Assembly (NCBI RefSeq): GCF_001949145.1
Contig: NW_019091585.1
Location: 269,877-333,876 of the forward strand
Direction of reading: 5' to 3'
Source of the DNA: Acanthaster planci
Taxonomy: Eukaryota; Echinodermata; Asteroidea; Valvatida; Acanthasteridae
Length of the DNA stretch: 64,000 nucleotides
Positions 46,237 through 59,800 of this stretch are shown one piece after another. The translations under genes and the position numbers were made by a program. Positions within the stretch are counted from its first letter, which is position 1. Each line of letters opens with the position of its first letter. The notes under the pieces are model-generated. The model was given only the letters and a program-made list of their open reading frames with translations. It ran no database searches and had not been told where the DNA came from.

Positions 46237-47119
46237 ATGTATCATAATGGATAGGCTTTTGTATTGTTATACATGTTATTCAATGTGTGTGTATATATGA
46301 TGGACGTTCGGCTTCTATATTGTGGGTCTGTTTGTGTTTACACTTTGCTGCTTGTTTGCATTGTATGTCTATTGTTGCGTCTTTCTATACTGCTATCTCC
46401 TAATTGGGCGATCAAACGTCGATTTTTCCTGATTCCTGGATGTCGCGAACTGGACTAACTTTGACAGAAGCCTTACATACATAACCTTTACTGCAAATAC
46501 GCTGCAGTACAATTTTAGTATTAAAAACTTCTTTTTCAAAAGCCATAACCCTAAAAGAGCTAGGGCGGAATCCAGTCCTGCCAAGCCATTTTTTCGATAC
46601 CTCCCAGGTGCACTATTTAGGAGCTGAGCCTTTAGGAGTTTTTGGAGTAGGTTAATACATTTTGACAACAGTTTTGTAAAACTCGAACATACCGTACTCC
46701 CGCAGCGCCCATTTTCCCCGAGACAGGTCAGCCAAACGTATACTTTTCGATTGCCGTGGTCAATGTACGCGGGCTGCCATGCGCGTGGCCCTTCTTTTCT
46801 ATGACCGTAACAACAAAACCACAGGTCAGATTTAGACGGAACTCCACAGTTATACTGATGAGTGTTTTCACATGCATGTGAAGTTTACAAACATCGAGCA
46901 TGGGACAGCAGAGTTGTTTTGAGCGGCAGAATCCCCCCCCCCGGCGATGAGATTGTCCGGACCCGGCTCTGGACTCAAAAGGAACCCCGTCCTGTCAAAG
47001 TTACAGAAAGCATTTCGCTAAACGTTCGGTTCGGTCTTTCAAGTACATGTACTTGGGGGGAGTAACATTGATAATAGCTGAATAGAAGTGTAGCACAAGA
47101 AAAATCAGTGCTAAGTGTA
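46237..47119. other. intergenic, no gene recognised
   Basis: Short ORFs only; a poly-C run lies at about 46935. Nothing supported. Confidence 0.4.
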
Positions 47120-47545
47120 ATCAATTTCTGTATTTTCTGAGGAGAATGAAATCATTCAGTGTCCAAAGTGATATTTTGTATCTATTTTATCAGGCAGTCA
47201 TCCAATCTGTTTTTTCATTCTGTAGTGTAGTGTGGTGTCATGGGCTGCCACATGAGAACATTCCAAAATTGAATCGCATTATAAAATACGAATACGGGTT
47301 GGTAGGCGCTGACATTAAGCAGCTGGATACTTTATGTAGTAAGTAAAGATATGGAGAACAAAGTCCTGACCATTGTGTCTGACAGCAATCACCTGCTTCA
47401 TCCCGGTGTTGTTAAAAGCGGGCCTGGTAGGATAAGACAACTTAGGCTGACCACCAATAGGCTGAGGAATTCCTTCATCCCTATACGTCCATTAGACATT
47501 ACGATAGCAATGTTTTCTAACGTATTGCTACTTCAAGGTTTTTAA
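47120..47545 (+). pseudogene. non-LTR retrotransposon (CR1/L2/Rex-like), reverse-transcriptase C-terminus
   Basis: The plus strand reads a lead-in to FYQAVIQSVFSFCSVVWC and then P-K-L-N-R-I-I-K, the conserved end of many LINE reverse transcriptases (F-Y-x-S-x-I-x-S-V-L-x-F-x-x-x-x-W). A second open part from 47351 contains HLLHPGV and TTNRLRNSFIPI, matching the usual H-P-L-H and K-x-R-x-x-N-S-F-V-P tail. A stop and frameshift separate them at about 47344. It is a 5'-truncated relic. Confidence 0.75.
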
Positions 47546-48427
47546 AGGGGATGGTATTTTGTGTCTAGGGGTATTGTTTCATATTTTGGTGTATAAGTAA
47601 ATGTGGTCGACTCGGACTGTATAACATTTGTGATTATATTCTCTATATTTTAATTTAGTGGTCTAACTATGAACTCTTGCTGTGGATTTTGATGTGTTTT
47701 TATTGACTGGGACAACAATTTTCATGAGATAAGGACCCGGGTGCCACATGACTTTTGGACGGACAAACGGCTCGACCGACGGCCCAAGTTATCAATCTTA
47801 TTCGATTCCGATAATCGTTCAAGCTTGCCTCAATACCAGGGGAAACGTCTTGGCAATAGACACAGGTGCTGTAAATCCAATTCACAACGAAACCAATAAA
47901 TTACATGTACATTGTATATTGTTACATGTACCGCGTATGGAGATAAGGACCCAGGTGCCAAAAACGCGCACGCACCTGTCGGAGGAAAAGCACAACCACG
48001 TGACCAAGCTGATAATTTGCGCTATTACAATTATATTTTGTATGTTTAACAATTGCGACATGTATGCCACAAAAATCGCCGCAATGGTAGCTTTTAACTT
48101 ATGTAAGATTCGATAGGTAAAATGATCTAAAGAGAAAGATTTCCTATTGCATTTGTTTAGTTAGACTTGTGTGTCCTTTAATTCTCTTTCAGTACTAAAA
48201 TGCAATTAACAATACACGTATTTCAGATTTACATGTACATCCATGAATATAAAGGCATTTTTGTAGTTAAAAATTCAAATGCAGCCAATAGCCCTGCGTT
48301 TGGGTTGAAATTCTGGCTTTTATGTGATTGTACCCGAGACGATCCAACAGCATTCAACAATTAGCCATTTGAGAATTAGATTTTAATAAAATCTGGTACA
48401 CTCAGTTCTTTAAATTCACATGAACAT
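47546..48427. other. intergenic, no gene recognised
   Basis: AT-rich sequence. The ORF at 47748-48116 has no recognisable similarity. Confidence 0.4.
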
Positions 48428-48655
48428 AACAACTTGAATTCTCCACACTAAAACCACTGTTGCTATACCTCGTGATTCGGGGCAAGCTTTTGCTAAGTTA
48501 CATAAGAGACGCCTTGCAACAATACACTGTTCTCAATTGATAAGAACGGCACAAAGGAACCAGTCCATCCCAGAAATGGTGGTAGCTATGCAAAAGCTTG
48601 ATCCAAATCACGAGGTATAGTAACAGTGTCTTTAGTCTGGGGAATTCAAATTGTT
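48428..48655. mobile_element. MITE with ~62-bp imperfect inverted ends
   Basis: The left arm, with ctatacctcgtgatt and caagcttttgc, is mirrored by the right arm, with gcaaaagcttg and aatcacgaggtatag. The ends aacttgaattc and ggaattcaaattgtt are also complementary. About 228 bp and non-coding. Confidence 0.78.
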
Positions 48656-50589
48656 ACGTGTATGTGCAATCAGATAACACAGTGTACCCGATTTCATTCA
48701 AATTTAACTCGCAAGTGGCTTATTCACTTTAGAAAGCTCGGACCACAGACAACTGAAATCAACAGCACACTAATTTGTGCAAGAAATGCTTGATTTAAGG
48801 GGGTCAAATCCGCCCCTAATATTATGTTAAGCACAACTTCTTTCTCAGGTCTAGTCAATGAAGTGCACTCTTCAAATCGCGCACTGGCAGTGCACAGACT
48901 ATAGTGCCAATGGTCTTTAAAGACCAATCGTTTGTAAACACCACTCAACACAATGTTTACTATTGCTCTGTGGCATTTATACTATTTGTGTAAACGGCTG
49001 TTAAATTCTGTAGACTGGATTGTCACTGGTTTACAAGACTATACAAGAAGTGTTAAGAATAATGTATGCTTCAGTGAGTAGCAACGGATTGATCAGCCAA
49101 TTTTTGAGAAACTCATCAATAGAAATATCTTGGGCTGTTAACAGCATTCTTAGCCAGTAGCCATAAAAAGTTAAAAATATATTTTTAAGTTAAAAGAAAG
49201 AAATTTAAAACAGTCATTTCGCTCAAGTGTGGCACATCAAATTCAACACTGGTACAAATACATGTACTTCTACAGAAACTTTGGGCAAGTCAACATATTT
49301 AGTCTAGCATTTCATCTAACAATTTTCCGTTGCTAAACTTTTGCCCAACAGAAGAAACGTTTTCAAAATAAATATGTAGCTCAGCTAGCAATGAAGCTAC
49401 AACCACTTCCAAAGTGCAAAAACATCCTTTTTGAAATGGGTAGTTTCAATGGCACAAGTTAAAAAATACTGAATGCTTCGTATAGGCACAACTGTTATCT
49501 GTGTTAGAAATTTAAAAGTGACAGTATTTTCTGTGTTTTTCTGTTACATATGGAATGGTACTCATACTTTCGTGCATCAGTTTTGTGCCCATTCCATAGA
49601 AAACTGGTTGGTGCAGTGACTACATTGTATAACTATGCACTGGGCAAGAGACCAACAGTACGAAGTTGAAGGGGTCAAGACAGTTTGCCTATTAGTGCTG
49701 CGCTTTATTAAGTGTCTTGTTATAACGGTTGACACTATTTATCAGTACAATAACTCTCAGGTGTTTTGTGTTGCATGCCAGATGAAAACAATGACAGAAA
49801 AATTTTAGGACTGCCAACAATGTAACTGTATGAGAGTCGAGCATAGGAATGGGTGTAGCCGTAGCACTGGAAGCTGGTTACAGACAACACCAACTGTCCC
49901 ATGCATAAAAACATATATGACATTGCTGACGTGGTAACAGTCAAAGCAGCTGTCCTTTAACAGAAAAAAATACTTCCAGGCTGGGATATGATTTCATTGC
50001 TTAGTAAAGGACAAGCCACAGAGATGTTGAGCCAATTTACCATAAAGAGTGCCACACAAAAGTTGCCAAGAAAAGGCCCTTTTTATAGTGCATTGTAGGA
50101 ACTGATCAACAAATTCTATTTTCCTACTGCGCGCGATAACTTATTCCCAAAATTTGCTTGTCAGGGAAGAAAAAATGGAAGTGTGTATTGTGTAGTTGAA
50201 GTAGCATTTTTAAGCTAACCTTTCTTCTTTCTGTTGCATGGAATGTTACAGCCTATCAACATTTTCCACAACTTTTCTACTACGCTCAAATGCTAATCAG
50301 GGCAAGGTGGCAGTGCTTTTGTTCGATCAAAAACTTGAAACATGGTCTCTTCAGGGAAACCTCTTGGTGGTGCACTGTATGTGAATCGGCCCTTCACTCA
50401 TCTTCATAGCTTCACTTCTTTTGATTTCTTTAGTCTGATATGAGCATGATCGCATGACAACGACCAAAAGTTCAATTGCAGGAGTCTTAATACACTCAAT
50501 ACATGCAAACTGGCAGCAGTGAACGTATCATTACCCATAATGAGGGGCATTTTGGAACAAAGGTTGCATGTGACTGTTGTGTGAACATT
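48656..50589. other. downstream region of CENPN
   Basis: No ORF of note. It probably includes the CENPN 3' untranslated region on the minus strand. Confidence 0.4.
49704..49709 (-). promoter_or_regulatory. candidate poly(A) signal of CENPN
   Basis: AATAAA on the minus strand about 880 bases beyond the stop codon. Other AT-rich variants exist nearby, so this is only a candidate. Confidence 0.3.
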
Positions 50590-50823
50590 TCACTTCTGTT
50601 CTGGTCGAACTCGCTTCTTGTCTGCCAGCACAAAGTGGTTCTTGGCCAGCGAGTGTACATTGCCAAGGTGGTGGGGTAGTGGCAAGGAAGTCAGCCCGAC
50701 CTTCCCCAGCTCCTTAATACCCTCAAGGACGCTGGAACCTTCAAACTTGACCTTGCAGTGGAAAGGTTCCTTGCGGAGGGCCATCGCTGGAGCGAATTCG
50801 GACCCTCGGAACCTGGTTTCAAG
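50590..50823 (-). CDS. CENPN: CENPN exon 9 (stop)
   Basis: 234 bp, 77 codons plus TGA, acceptor TTCCTCCACCAG. It starts LETRFRG as in vertebrates and holds the C-terminal beta element that binds CENP-L. It ends in a basic tail. Confidence 0.9.
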   Translation of the reverse strand, partial: LETRFRGSEFAPAMALRKEPFHCKVKFEGSSVLEGIKELGKVGLTSLPLPHHLGNVHSLAKNHFVLADKKRVRPEQK

Positions 50824-53800
50824 CTGGTGGAGGAACAGAGAAGGTGACGAAAGTGAAACAAGTGTCCTGTCTGGATCTATAACAAGTATATTCCAACAGA
50901 AAATCTGACACCTTTTATCGAGGGCCTAACATTATGTTTCTATGCTTCATCTTTCTCTTTGCCTTTGAGAAAGATTCTGCCTGGATCACATCAGGCCTTT
51001 TTACTCTTGTGATTTTTTCAGGCCATTCAAATCAGTAAACAGTTGTACCAACTTAATTGTTTTGCACTGCAGAGGTCTGACAACAGCAGTGGTTCCTACA
51101 AGCACTCTTAATTTCAATCTGTAGCCTCACATGTATATTCAACCTTTAGGCCCTCAGCATTTCATGCATTTGATTCTGCACTATGTACAAGAGTAACTTT
51201 GCAAACAATGCATGTATTCTGCAATTCATGATGTACACAAAATACAATTTAATTGGCTTAGCACAACTGGCTCTGTGCTGTATGTGCTGTCTGAAGTTAC
51301 AAATTCAGCTAGTTTGGCCATTTACGATCCCCAGTGCCTACATGCATGAGGGGAGCTTGGAAGACTTTGCAGTCTCTGGTGCACTTTGTCATATACATGG
51401 GTCTAATCTGTGGTCCTGCTCAGAACCTGTCCATGAATTGGTTATCTCTCTAACACCTTCATACATGTCATACTTCTGTCAACTGTAGTCAGCATGTCTG
51501 GTGATTCTCACTCCGCTGGCCAATGCATTCTGTGGGAGCTTTGCTCAATCAACGCATTTTATATGCAATGTTTCCTTCAATGCTAATCAGTCCTACCCTG
51601 TATTCTATCTTCTGTAGCTTGGGCTGCTCATTGGATCCGAACGCATGGAGAATCTGTTGTTCCCTCTGTTCTTTGTCAGCCTGATTTTCAAAGACAATGT
51701 CTGAATCTGACACGTCTGTCGAAGCTGGTAGATAAACACGTGCAGAGAAATCAGAAACTTTTTTAATTTTTTTTTTTAAACCACAAATTTCTAGTTTACG
51801 GATAAAATGTACGTGCATAACAACCATGTGTGGTCTTCTGACAGATTCATGTAGTACTAGTTAAAGGAACCAGGAAATAGAAATATTGTTATAAATTTTA
51901 CTTCAACCCTTGAAATCGCATCTTTGGGTTTCAATTAACCTGATTTTAAATTTTTGTTTTGCAATTTTAACCCAAATTTTGATGCTTTTTTGGTTTTATG
52001 GTAATGCATATTTGCATATTCATGAGCAGAACTATGATGTCATCCAAGGCACTGAATCTCATTCTCAATGTTGCACTGACTTGTGCATTGAAAATTTCTA
52101 GATTTTTTTCACCACTGTTATGGCAGATTTCATTTTCTTTGGCAATTTATTGCTGTTTATTAAAGTATATGGCAATTATCAAGCAAAAAATCCTTTTCAC
52201 AGAAAAGTTCTCCGATAGCAAATTTGGGGTTCACAATCTGAACATGAAAACATGAAACCTGAACCATGTCTTCCTGGATTTAAAATGTACATCAAAGCAA
52301 AAGCACCCTCACTTGTCCAGAATTGTTTGGTCATTTTTTATGTTTGAAAAAGTGCACTGTTCAGTTCACGTAGCTCAAAAAAGATGTCAAACAGTCTTCA
52401 TACACGGGAGAAGAGTACAGAGATACACAAAAAGTGATTCTAAGAAAAATTCATGTCCTGGATCCTTTAAAAGTCAAATACAGCATGGCCTACATGTACA
52501 AATACTTACATGTACACGTATTTCAAGGCACCCAAGCCTAGATTACTGCAATAATATCCAGTACCTTTACTGGTACATATACATATAAATAGTACATAAA
52601 TACAGAGGTCATCCGTTTTTGTCAGTACTTTGTTGTATGTACAAGCATTCAAACCGTACACTGGGAGAGAGGAAGTTAGGGGGATTTCATGCTTTTCAAA
52701 AATGTGACCTACCATTCCACGACTATTCAACAATATCTGTCCCGCTGCCGTAAATTTTTACATTCAAAGTGATCCATGTTGTAACCTTTGTCTGAAGAAA
52801 GCTTTGCTACAAGTAGTGACAATTGTGGAATTTGCATTGTTCATGCATACACTGGTGTTATTTCCCAAATAGCGACAAAACCCTTCAACCTAGTTTTAGG
52901 AATGGTGGGTCACAAATGACCAACATGAACACCAATACCAAGCACAGAAATCACCATGTTTTTCCTTCTCAGTTTGTCACCTCTAAGAAGGGGGGGGCTC
53001 CAGAGAAGAGGATGCCTTGTTCGACAAATACCCACCATAAGTCATGTGACCTACATGTAGCAGTTTCAGTCCACTGAAACAAGAATGCGTAATACATGAC
53101 TGGTACCGTGCCACCACATCACAGACATACATGTATAAACGCGTAGACTGCCAGATCCTATTCATAACTACAGGGTTTTTCGTGATCTGCGCAGCACCCG
53201 ACTAAAATCAAAACTATGGGCAAATTCACCCCTTGGTATTGGGAATTCACACACAGTGGAAGAATTCCAGCTATAAAATTCTATGAAGCCACTTTTTGAT
53301 TGAAAAAAATCCTCCATTTGCTCAATCTGGCCCATAGGGATTCATAACAATGCGGTTGCAACATTTGAAAAGAAGCAATAGCAAAATCGAAGAGTAAACA
53401 AAGTGAACGCATTCTGGGAGCACATATAAACCAATACAGGCAATGTAAGTGCGTTGCGCATAATGTGCACTGAACGCGCTGCCATCTGTCGCTTCACTAA
53501 CTGTTTGCCCATCTTTTCAAAATCGCGGTTATAAGTGCACGACTGGTGGTCTATGCGTTTATATGTCTGTGTACCGTATGCTGGACACGTACATGTACCT
53601 TAGAGGGAGAGACACTAATGTACCTTTTCTCTTCCTGGACGGCGCCTTGGACAGGGGATTGTGGTCCACCTGACCCAGTCGGAACTGGGAAAACCATCCC
53701 TGACTGTTGCTGTGCAGCGCCAAGGAAGCCAGAGAGTCAAGGTCACGACCTGTCAACTGGATTTCACGGATTTCACTGCAGTGGAGGCTGTTTAGTAAAG

Positions 53801-56800
53801 CCTGGAAGAAAAAAAAAAGGGCATCACTGGGGGGGGGATCTTCTGGCTTTTGCTAAATTTACCTTTCACTTTCACAATCATACCAAATGTAAACTGTCAA
53901 AAATGACCATAGACCATGAAATCTTTATGGGGGAAGCGAGTATTACTGTGAAAAAGTACAATTTGTACGATTTTTTACATAACGAAAAAAATTAAGTGAG
54001 CCCTGAAGGCATTTTTGTAATGGCATGTTTCCTGATTTTTACTTTATGAAGTGGTTTGTAAATGTTTCAAATGAAGTTTGAGGAGTTCAAGTTGTGCATG
54101 TTACAATGGAACTGAAATTTATAGGGAAATCAACTTGGCTTGCACCACTTCTGTGCAAAGTATGTGGATGCAATTTCAAAGGAACTTTTGCTCTTTAACA
54201 GGCCACTTGCACACAAATGGTACTGGCATAATGAAGTAGAGCAGAGGTCAATCTAGCAAAGAACAAAACAAGCTGACTCTAAATCCTGTTCAAGAGAAAA
54301 AGTAGCCCACGTGTCAAAAAGATTTCAAAAAGTAGCCAACAAGCCAAGAAGATTAAAATAAAACAAATCAAAACTGTGAAACAAAAGAAAAAGGAATGCA
54401 GACAAATTTGAACCTTTGTTACTGACTTCCAGAACGGAGTGCAAAACTCAAAAACCTGTAGGGTACAAGTAAAATCTGCAATGTTTTCTATGAGAGGGAT
54501 AGTCAATTTCAGCTCCCTTGTTATTGAAAGTTGACAAACTACTATGTAGTTACCCCCTCCCCCTAGCTTCATCTCAAGATCTAGTTTGTCACCTTCCAAT
54601 ACCAATACCTCAGGGAGATCAATGGACTATCCATTCTCAAGCCATTGCACCCGACTGATACGACTGAATTCCCTGTACCTTTCATTCACATCCTGAAAAG
54701 TTAAAAAGCTAACAATCAACAAAAATGCATACATGCAATTCCAATTTTAGCTAATTAGGGAGTGGCAATTTTGCAAGCAGTAAGATGGCTTAATTAACCA
54801 ACATTAAGCTTGTTAAGAGACACCGTAATCAGGGATATGAATGAGGTGGACAATATTCCTGGTGTCTGGTAAAGCCTTTCCCCACAACAACTCTTCGTGA
54901 GAAACATTACGGTCGGTGCTTTTCAAGTAGCTGCTTTCAAAACAGTTTGCGTTTTCATTCACTGTTAGTTTAGCGTACCTCCAACCTAAAATCTACCAGT
55001 ATGTGCATGTAGAATGAGATGACTGCATCATCAGAAACGGATCCCTTACCTGCATAACAAAATCTTTGTGGGATACTCTGATGCTCGACAAGATGATGTA
55101 CTGGGAGTGGGGGTGGTGTACCATGTAGACCACATTGCTGGGGGATAGTCGCTGGGACTGCGATCCCTCCTGGATTCCCAGCCGAACCCACCAGGCATCT
55201 CCTTTCGTCCTCAGACACAGATCCTACAGAGGAAAGTGTTGGTTCCAGAGAGACAAGGATGTCAAAATTCAAGGGTGGAATCACTTCTCCAGTATGGCAC
55301 GTTGGATTTGACTAAATTGTACAGAAAAAATAAATCATATTCATGTAGACATACTGTAGGTTTCCTAGTTTGTCAAGTTCAAAATCTTCATCAAAAAGGC
55401 AAATGAGGTGGACAATATTCCTGGTGTCTGGTAAAGCCTTTCCCCACAACAACTCTTTGTGAGAAACATTACGGTCATTTCTGGAAGCTTCCTCATCTCA
55501 AACTGTAGATGTACATGCATTTTCACCACAAACTGATTAATTCTTCCGTCCTGACTGTGGTTTTGACAAGTAACTGTACCTGGGCTATTTCTCGTCACTT
55601 TCATGGAGACATGAAACAGGATTTTCAAGACTTCAGTAAATACAAGAAAGTTTTCTTGCAATGTTCCTACATTTGTTAATGTACATGTAGTAACAATGCA
55701 AGAAAACAAAATGGCTGTGTAATTGATTAATGTCTGATGTGAATTGACTGTGTATTGACTTCTCTTTATTTATAAATCTAATGTAATAAACAAGAGAAAC
55801 TTAAATAAAAAGCCCTGAAAGGGAAAGACAAACAACAAAAAACAAATTATGTATGAATGTAAATCTTCTTTGAAGCAGTTAGAGAGAAACTTAAGCATTT
55901 TGGTTTTTATGCTGATACAATTTTACTCTGTTCCTGAGCCAATTCATGTCATCCATACCAGAACTGTTGTGCCTCCATTACTCTGTGTTGTGTATCACTT
56001 TTCTACATTTTCTTGGAGTATGTTATATTGTTTACTTTATCGTTCTTATTTGGACAAAAGCAATAAGCAATGTTTTCAAAACTTTAGCAGTAGGGAATTT
56101 TCAGGACAATTTTTGTGGTTTTTTTCCTTATGCTCTTTTGACAAGTAGCACCTTGTGTGACAAAAGCAAAATAGTTCCCTCTAAAATACACTAGACAGCA
56201 AAAGAAACTTGTCACTTCTGTCAAAGGCCACACATAAAAATTCACTCCATAGAAACGAACAATTTTTGTACACAGGTATGCTACAATACCCCTTGCTAAT
56301 CACATGCCCAAATGCAAGTGATTATCTTTATAACAAAGGAGAAATTGACAAGCACAGCAACTTGGTTACAGAATCACAAGTCACACACAAAAGCACTCTC
56401 CACCAAGCAAAAATGACCCATGGATGGACAAAATTTTAAACAGCCAAAGACAGAGTGAACACCCGTTTTGTCAAAATGATGTGCATGAGTGGTTTCTGTA
56501 TAGGGATGCCGTCCTTACTGACTATGCATACACATTATTGAAAAGTAATGATTGTGACTTCTTTATTTCGTCCCGTGACATTGATTTCTGCGTAAAACCT
56601 AAGGCTCATTCGGTTACATTCTGTGACATTTGATTCAGTATCAAGTTGCTGTACATGTCAATTTTAAAGGATTGAAACTACATGGCAAACTTGCATTGCT
56701 GATTGCAAAGAATGCATTGTCTAAAGGTTGTAGGTTAGTAGACCTTGTGTTGTTTATGTTCAGCCATGCATAAAGGTATGCCCGCATTACATGTGAAATC

Positions 56801-59800
56801 CTCCATACTGCTCCACGATACCATTCACACTGCCTCAACATAATGAGAGGAACTGCCGGATTTTGAAGGATTGAGGCAGTGGGCACCCCTCCACAGAACA
56901 TATTCAAGAAATATTGGAGGATTTCGAAGGACTCAGACTGTATCCAAATTTTTCTATGGGGGCAGTCAGAGGATTTTGAAGGATTGACGGTGTATCCTAG
57001 CCAAAAGGGCCTAGGTGGTTAGGGTCAATGCAGAAGCACTTACATTTTTAAAATAAAAGGATAGCTGCTTTCCAAGTTGTTCCTGAAAGGCATCAGGTGA
57101 GGTCACAACATGCTTCTCTCTGTATTCTGAAATTTAAAGAATGAAAGAGACGTGTTTGCAAAAATATTTTAACTGATGAGTGCATTCTCATAATGATAAT
57201 ATATATTAGCCTGGAGTCAACAAGCAGAAAGTGCAAGTAGCGCATTGAAAATGTAAAGGGAACAAACAACCTCGTCACTTTTTTTTTTTACTTTTTTCAC
57301 TTTTCTCTTGAGGAATACCTTAAGAACTCATCACAGCTACCGTATTAACCAGTTAACGTCCGATATTCTTACATAAAAAAAAGCTGCCGGGGGTGTTTTT
57401 TTTCGAAATCGCAATTTATTTATGACGCAACAAAGCACAATGCATAAATACGTAAACCGTGGAAATGAAAAAGAAAGTCTGAAAAGAGTGTACACCTCCT
57501 CCATGGAAAGAATAAGAAAAAATGTGTGCAGTTACACGTCATCCGGCTTGGGGTAGTTAATCCCTAATGCGCATCATTTTCTCCTGACGCACAAAATGAA
57601 ACTAATCAAACTTGCTTGCATTCTGAAACTCGGGCCCAATTTCATGGCGCTGCTTACGATAGAATCCCGCGCTTACAATCTCCATTCTGCGCTAACCGCG
57701 CTAGCAGAAAAATTCTGAGCTAACCTTTTAAACACAGACTTCTTAGTTACAGGGTGCACATGTACGCCCCACGGCATGCGCACAGGCCAAAATTCCTCGC
57801 CAACCCATGACATATATTCACTGTAGGCATAAAATTTTCTGCTACAGTAAGCACCAATTTTTTGCTTGCAGTAAGCAGCACCATGAAATTGGGCCTAGGT
57901 TGCAGGTGATTGGTGGGGCTCTTTTCCATGCGAGCAAAATCAGTTTTAAAAATGAGTTCTATGACTGTTTGCAACAAAAAATATTCTTATTTCTGAGGTT
58001 TGGAGAAAAAATACTTGCGCTATTGCAAGTACAAGACATGAAGAGAAAAGAAACATTCCCAAGACTATGGAATTCGGTCAAAAACGTACAAAGCTACAAA
58101 AATTCACAGGGTTACATGTACATGTAGGTCATCTTATTGTCACTAAAGGGGACACACTATACGAACCCATGCTTTACATGTACATGTATATCCAAAGTTT
58201 GCAAAGGACATGACTTCAAACAATGTTTAAATTTTGAAGCAACTGGAAGAAAATTGTAAAGATTCAAATATATATCTGAATGATGCTCATCAATAAAAAA
58301 AATCACTTTAAGCAAAAAGATATACATGTACACATGTCTATGTATTCGCAGTAAAATGTGCTCGCATGTAAACTTACCTTGTTGCTTGCTTAGTTGAAAG
58401 ACACTCCACTTTTTGTTGTTTGGGTGGTTTTGTTGGTCTTCATTGCAATGAAGAAAAACAATAAGAAAGTAATGATTTCAACCTCAAGATATACAGTGTA
58501 CCCTTCTCAATTACATGTATGTTCCCATCCTTTTACGAAGGTTGACAATCTAAGATTTGCTGTATGGGTCATTCTATAAATTTGGGGTCCAAAAGTGTGA
58601 CATTTTTGTGTCCCTGTAAGTATTACACCTGGCCTGCGTAATTTCCAAAGACACTATTTCTGCTGGTTTCACAAGTACCGTAATTTGCATTACTTCATCA
58701 CTCGTGGAAATTAGAGAATTGTTTTGAACTTACAAAATCATAAGTCAGATATGACAGGGACACGCCAAAAAAATTGGACTCCTGATTTCTAGCATGACCC
58801 ATATGTTATAGGCTGTCAACTCTACCGTTTTTGAGCCTACACACTGCCACATCTACATGTGGATACCAGTGTACTTTTAAGAATCATCTCGTACACCAAC
58901 AGTCAATCATAACAACGAACAAAGGCTGATTGCAGTTAAACAGTTGAAAAATGTTTCAGAGGTGAACTTTGAGGTAACTGGAATCTCTTACAATCTGGTA
59001 ACACAGCAAAACAAATGGATGAACTGGTTAAATGGGTGAACTTAATTACAAGAGCGAAAAAAAGAGAAAAGTATGAATTATGACCAATACATGCATCTCT
59101 GTTACTGTATACATGAGTGCATACAGTACATGTACAGTATGGGACCCAGATACATGGTCTGTGCATCCATGTCCATGTACAATGTACATGTATGTGTGCT
59201 GGAAATGATTTCTCTTAATTTACATCTAAATTCACAATATTAGGTTTTTTAATTGGAAATAAGGAAAAGTTATTCAAGTATTGCTTAAATTCCATCTTTT
59301 CAAATTTTGAAGTACCAATGTTCAAAATGGCTACAAAAAGGAAAATCATATTAAAGAACTTAATTTGAGTATAAAAATTCCATTGTAAAATGCAAAAAAG
59401 ACTGGTTTTGCACACTGGATCAGGGTACATTTACATGTACACTGTATATTCTAAATGCACACACACATATAACACACAAACTTACAGATGAGGTCAAGTT
59501 GTGCAACGGCATGAGTTGTCAGCTTTTTGACCTGTGAGGACGGCAAAAGAAACTACATGTACATGTAAATGTAGAAGTCACTAACAAAGGTTGAAGACCA
59601 ACCTGGAATGCTTTATTTCTGATATCTTCAAGTGGGCTTGGAGATACAGTACTACCAGTGCCGTTGCTGTGGGGATCCATTAAATGTTATAATTGGATTC
59701 AGCAGACGATAACATTTTAGGCTGCTGTTTAAAACATCTCCCATTTACTTCTACACAGTAAGATTACATGTAGAAGCAGGAGTCTGTCATGTGACATTCT

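Noticed and set aside
54480-54700. Minus-strand open stretch starting DVNERYREFSRISR after a CAG
   Set aside because: It has an in-frame stop and no place in the CENP-N alignment, which is complete without it.
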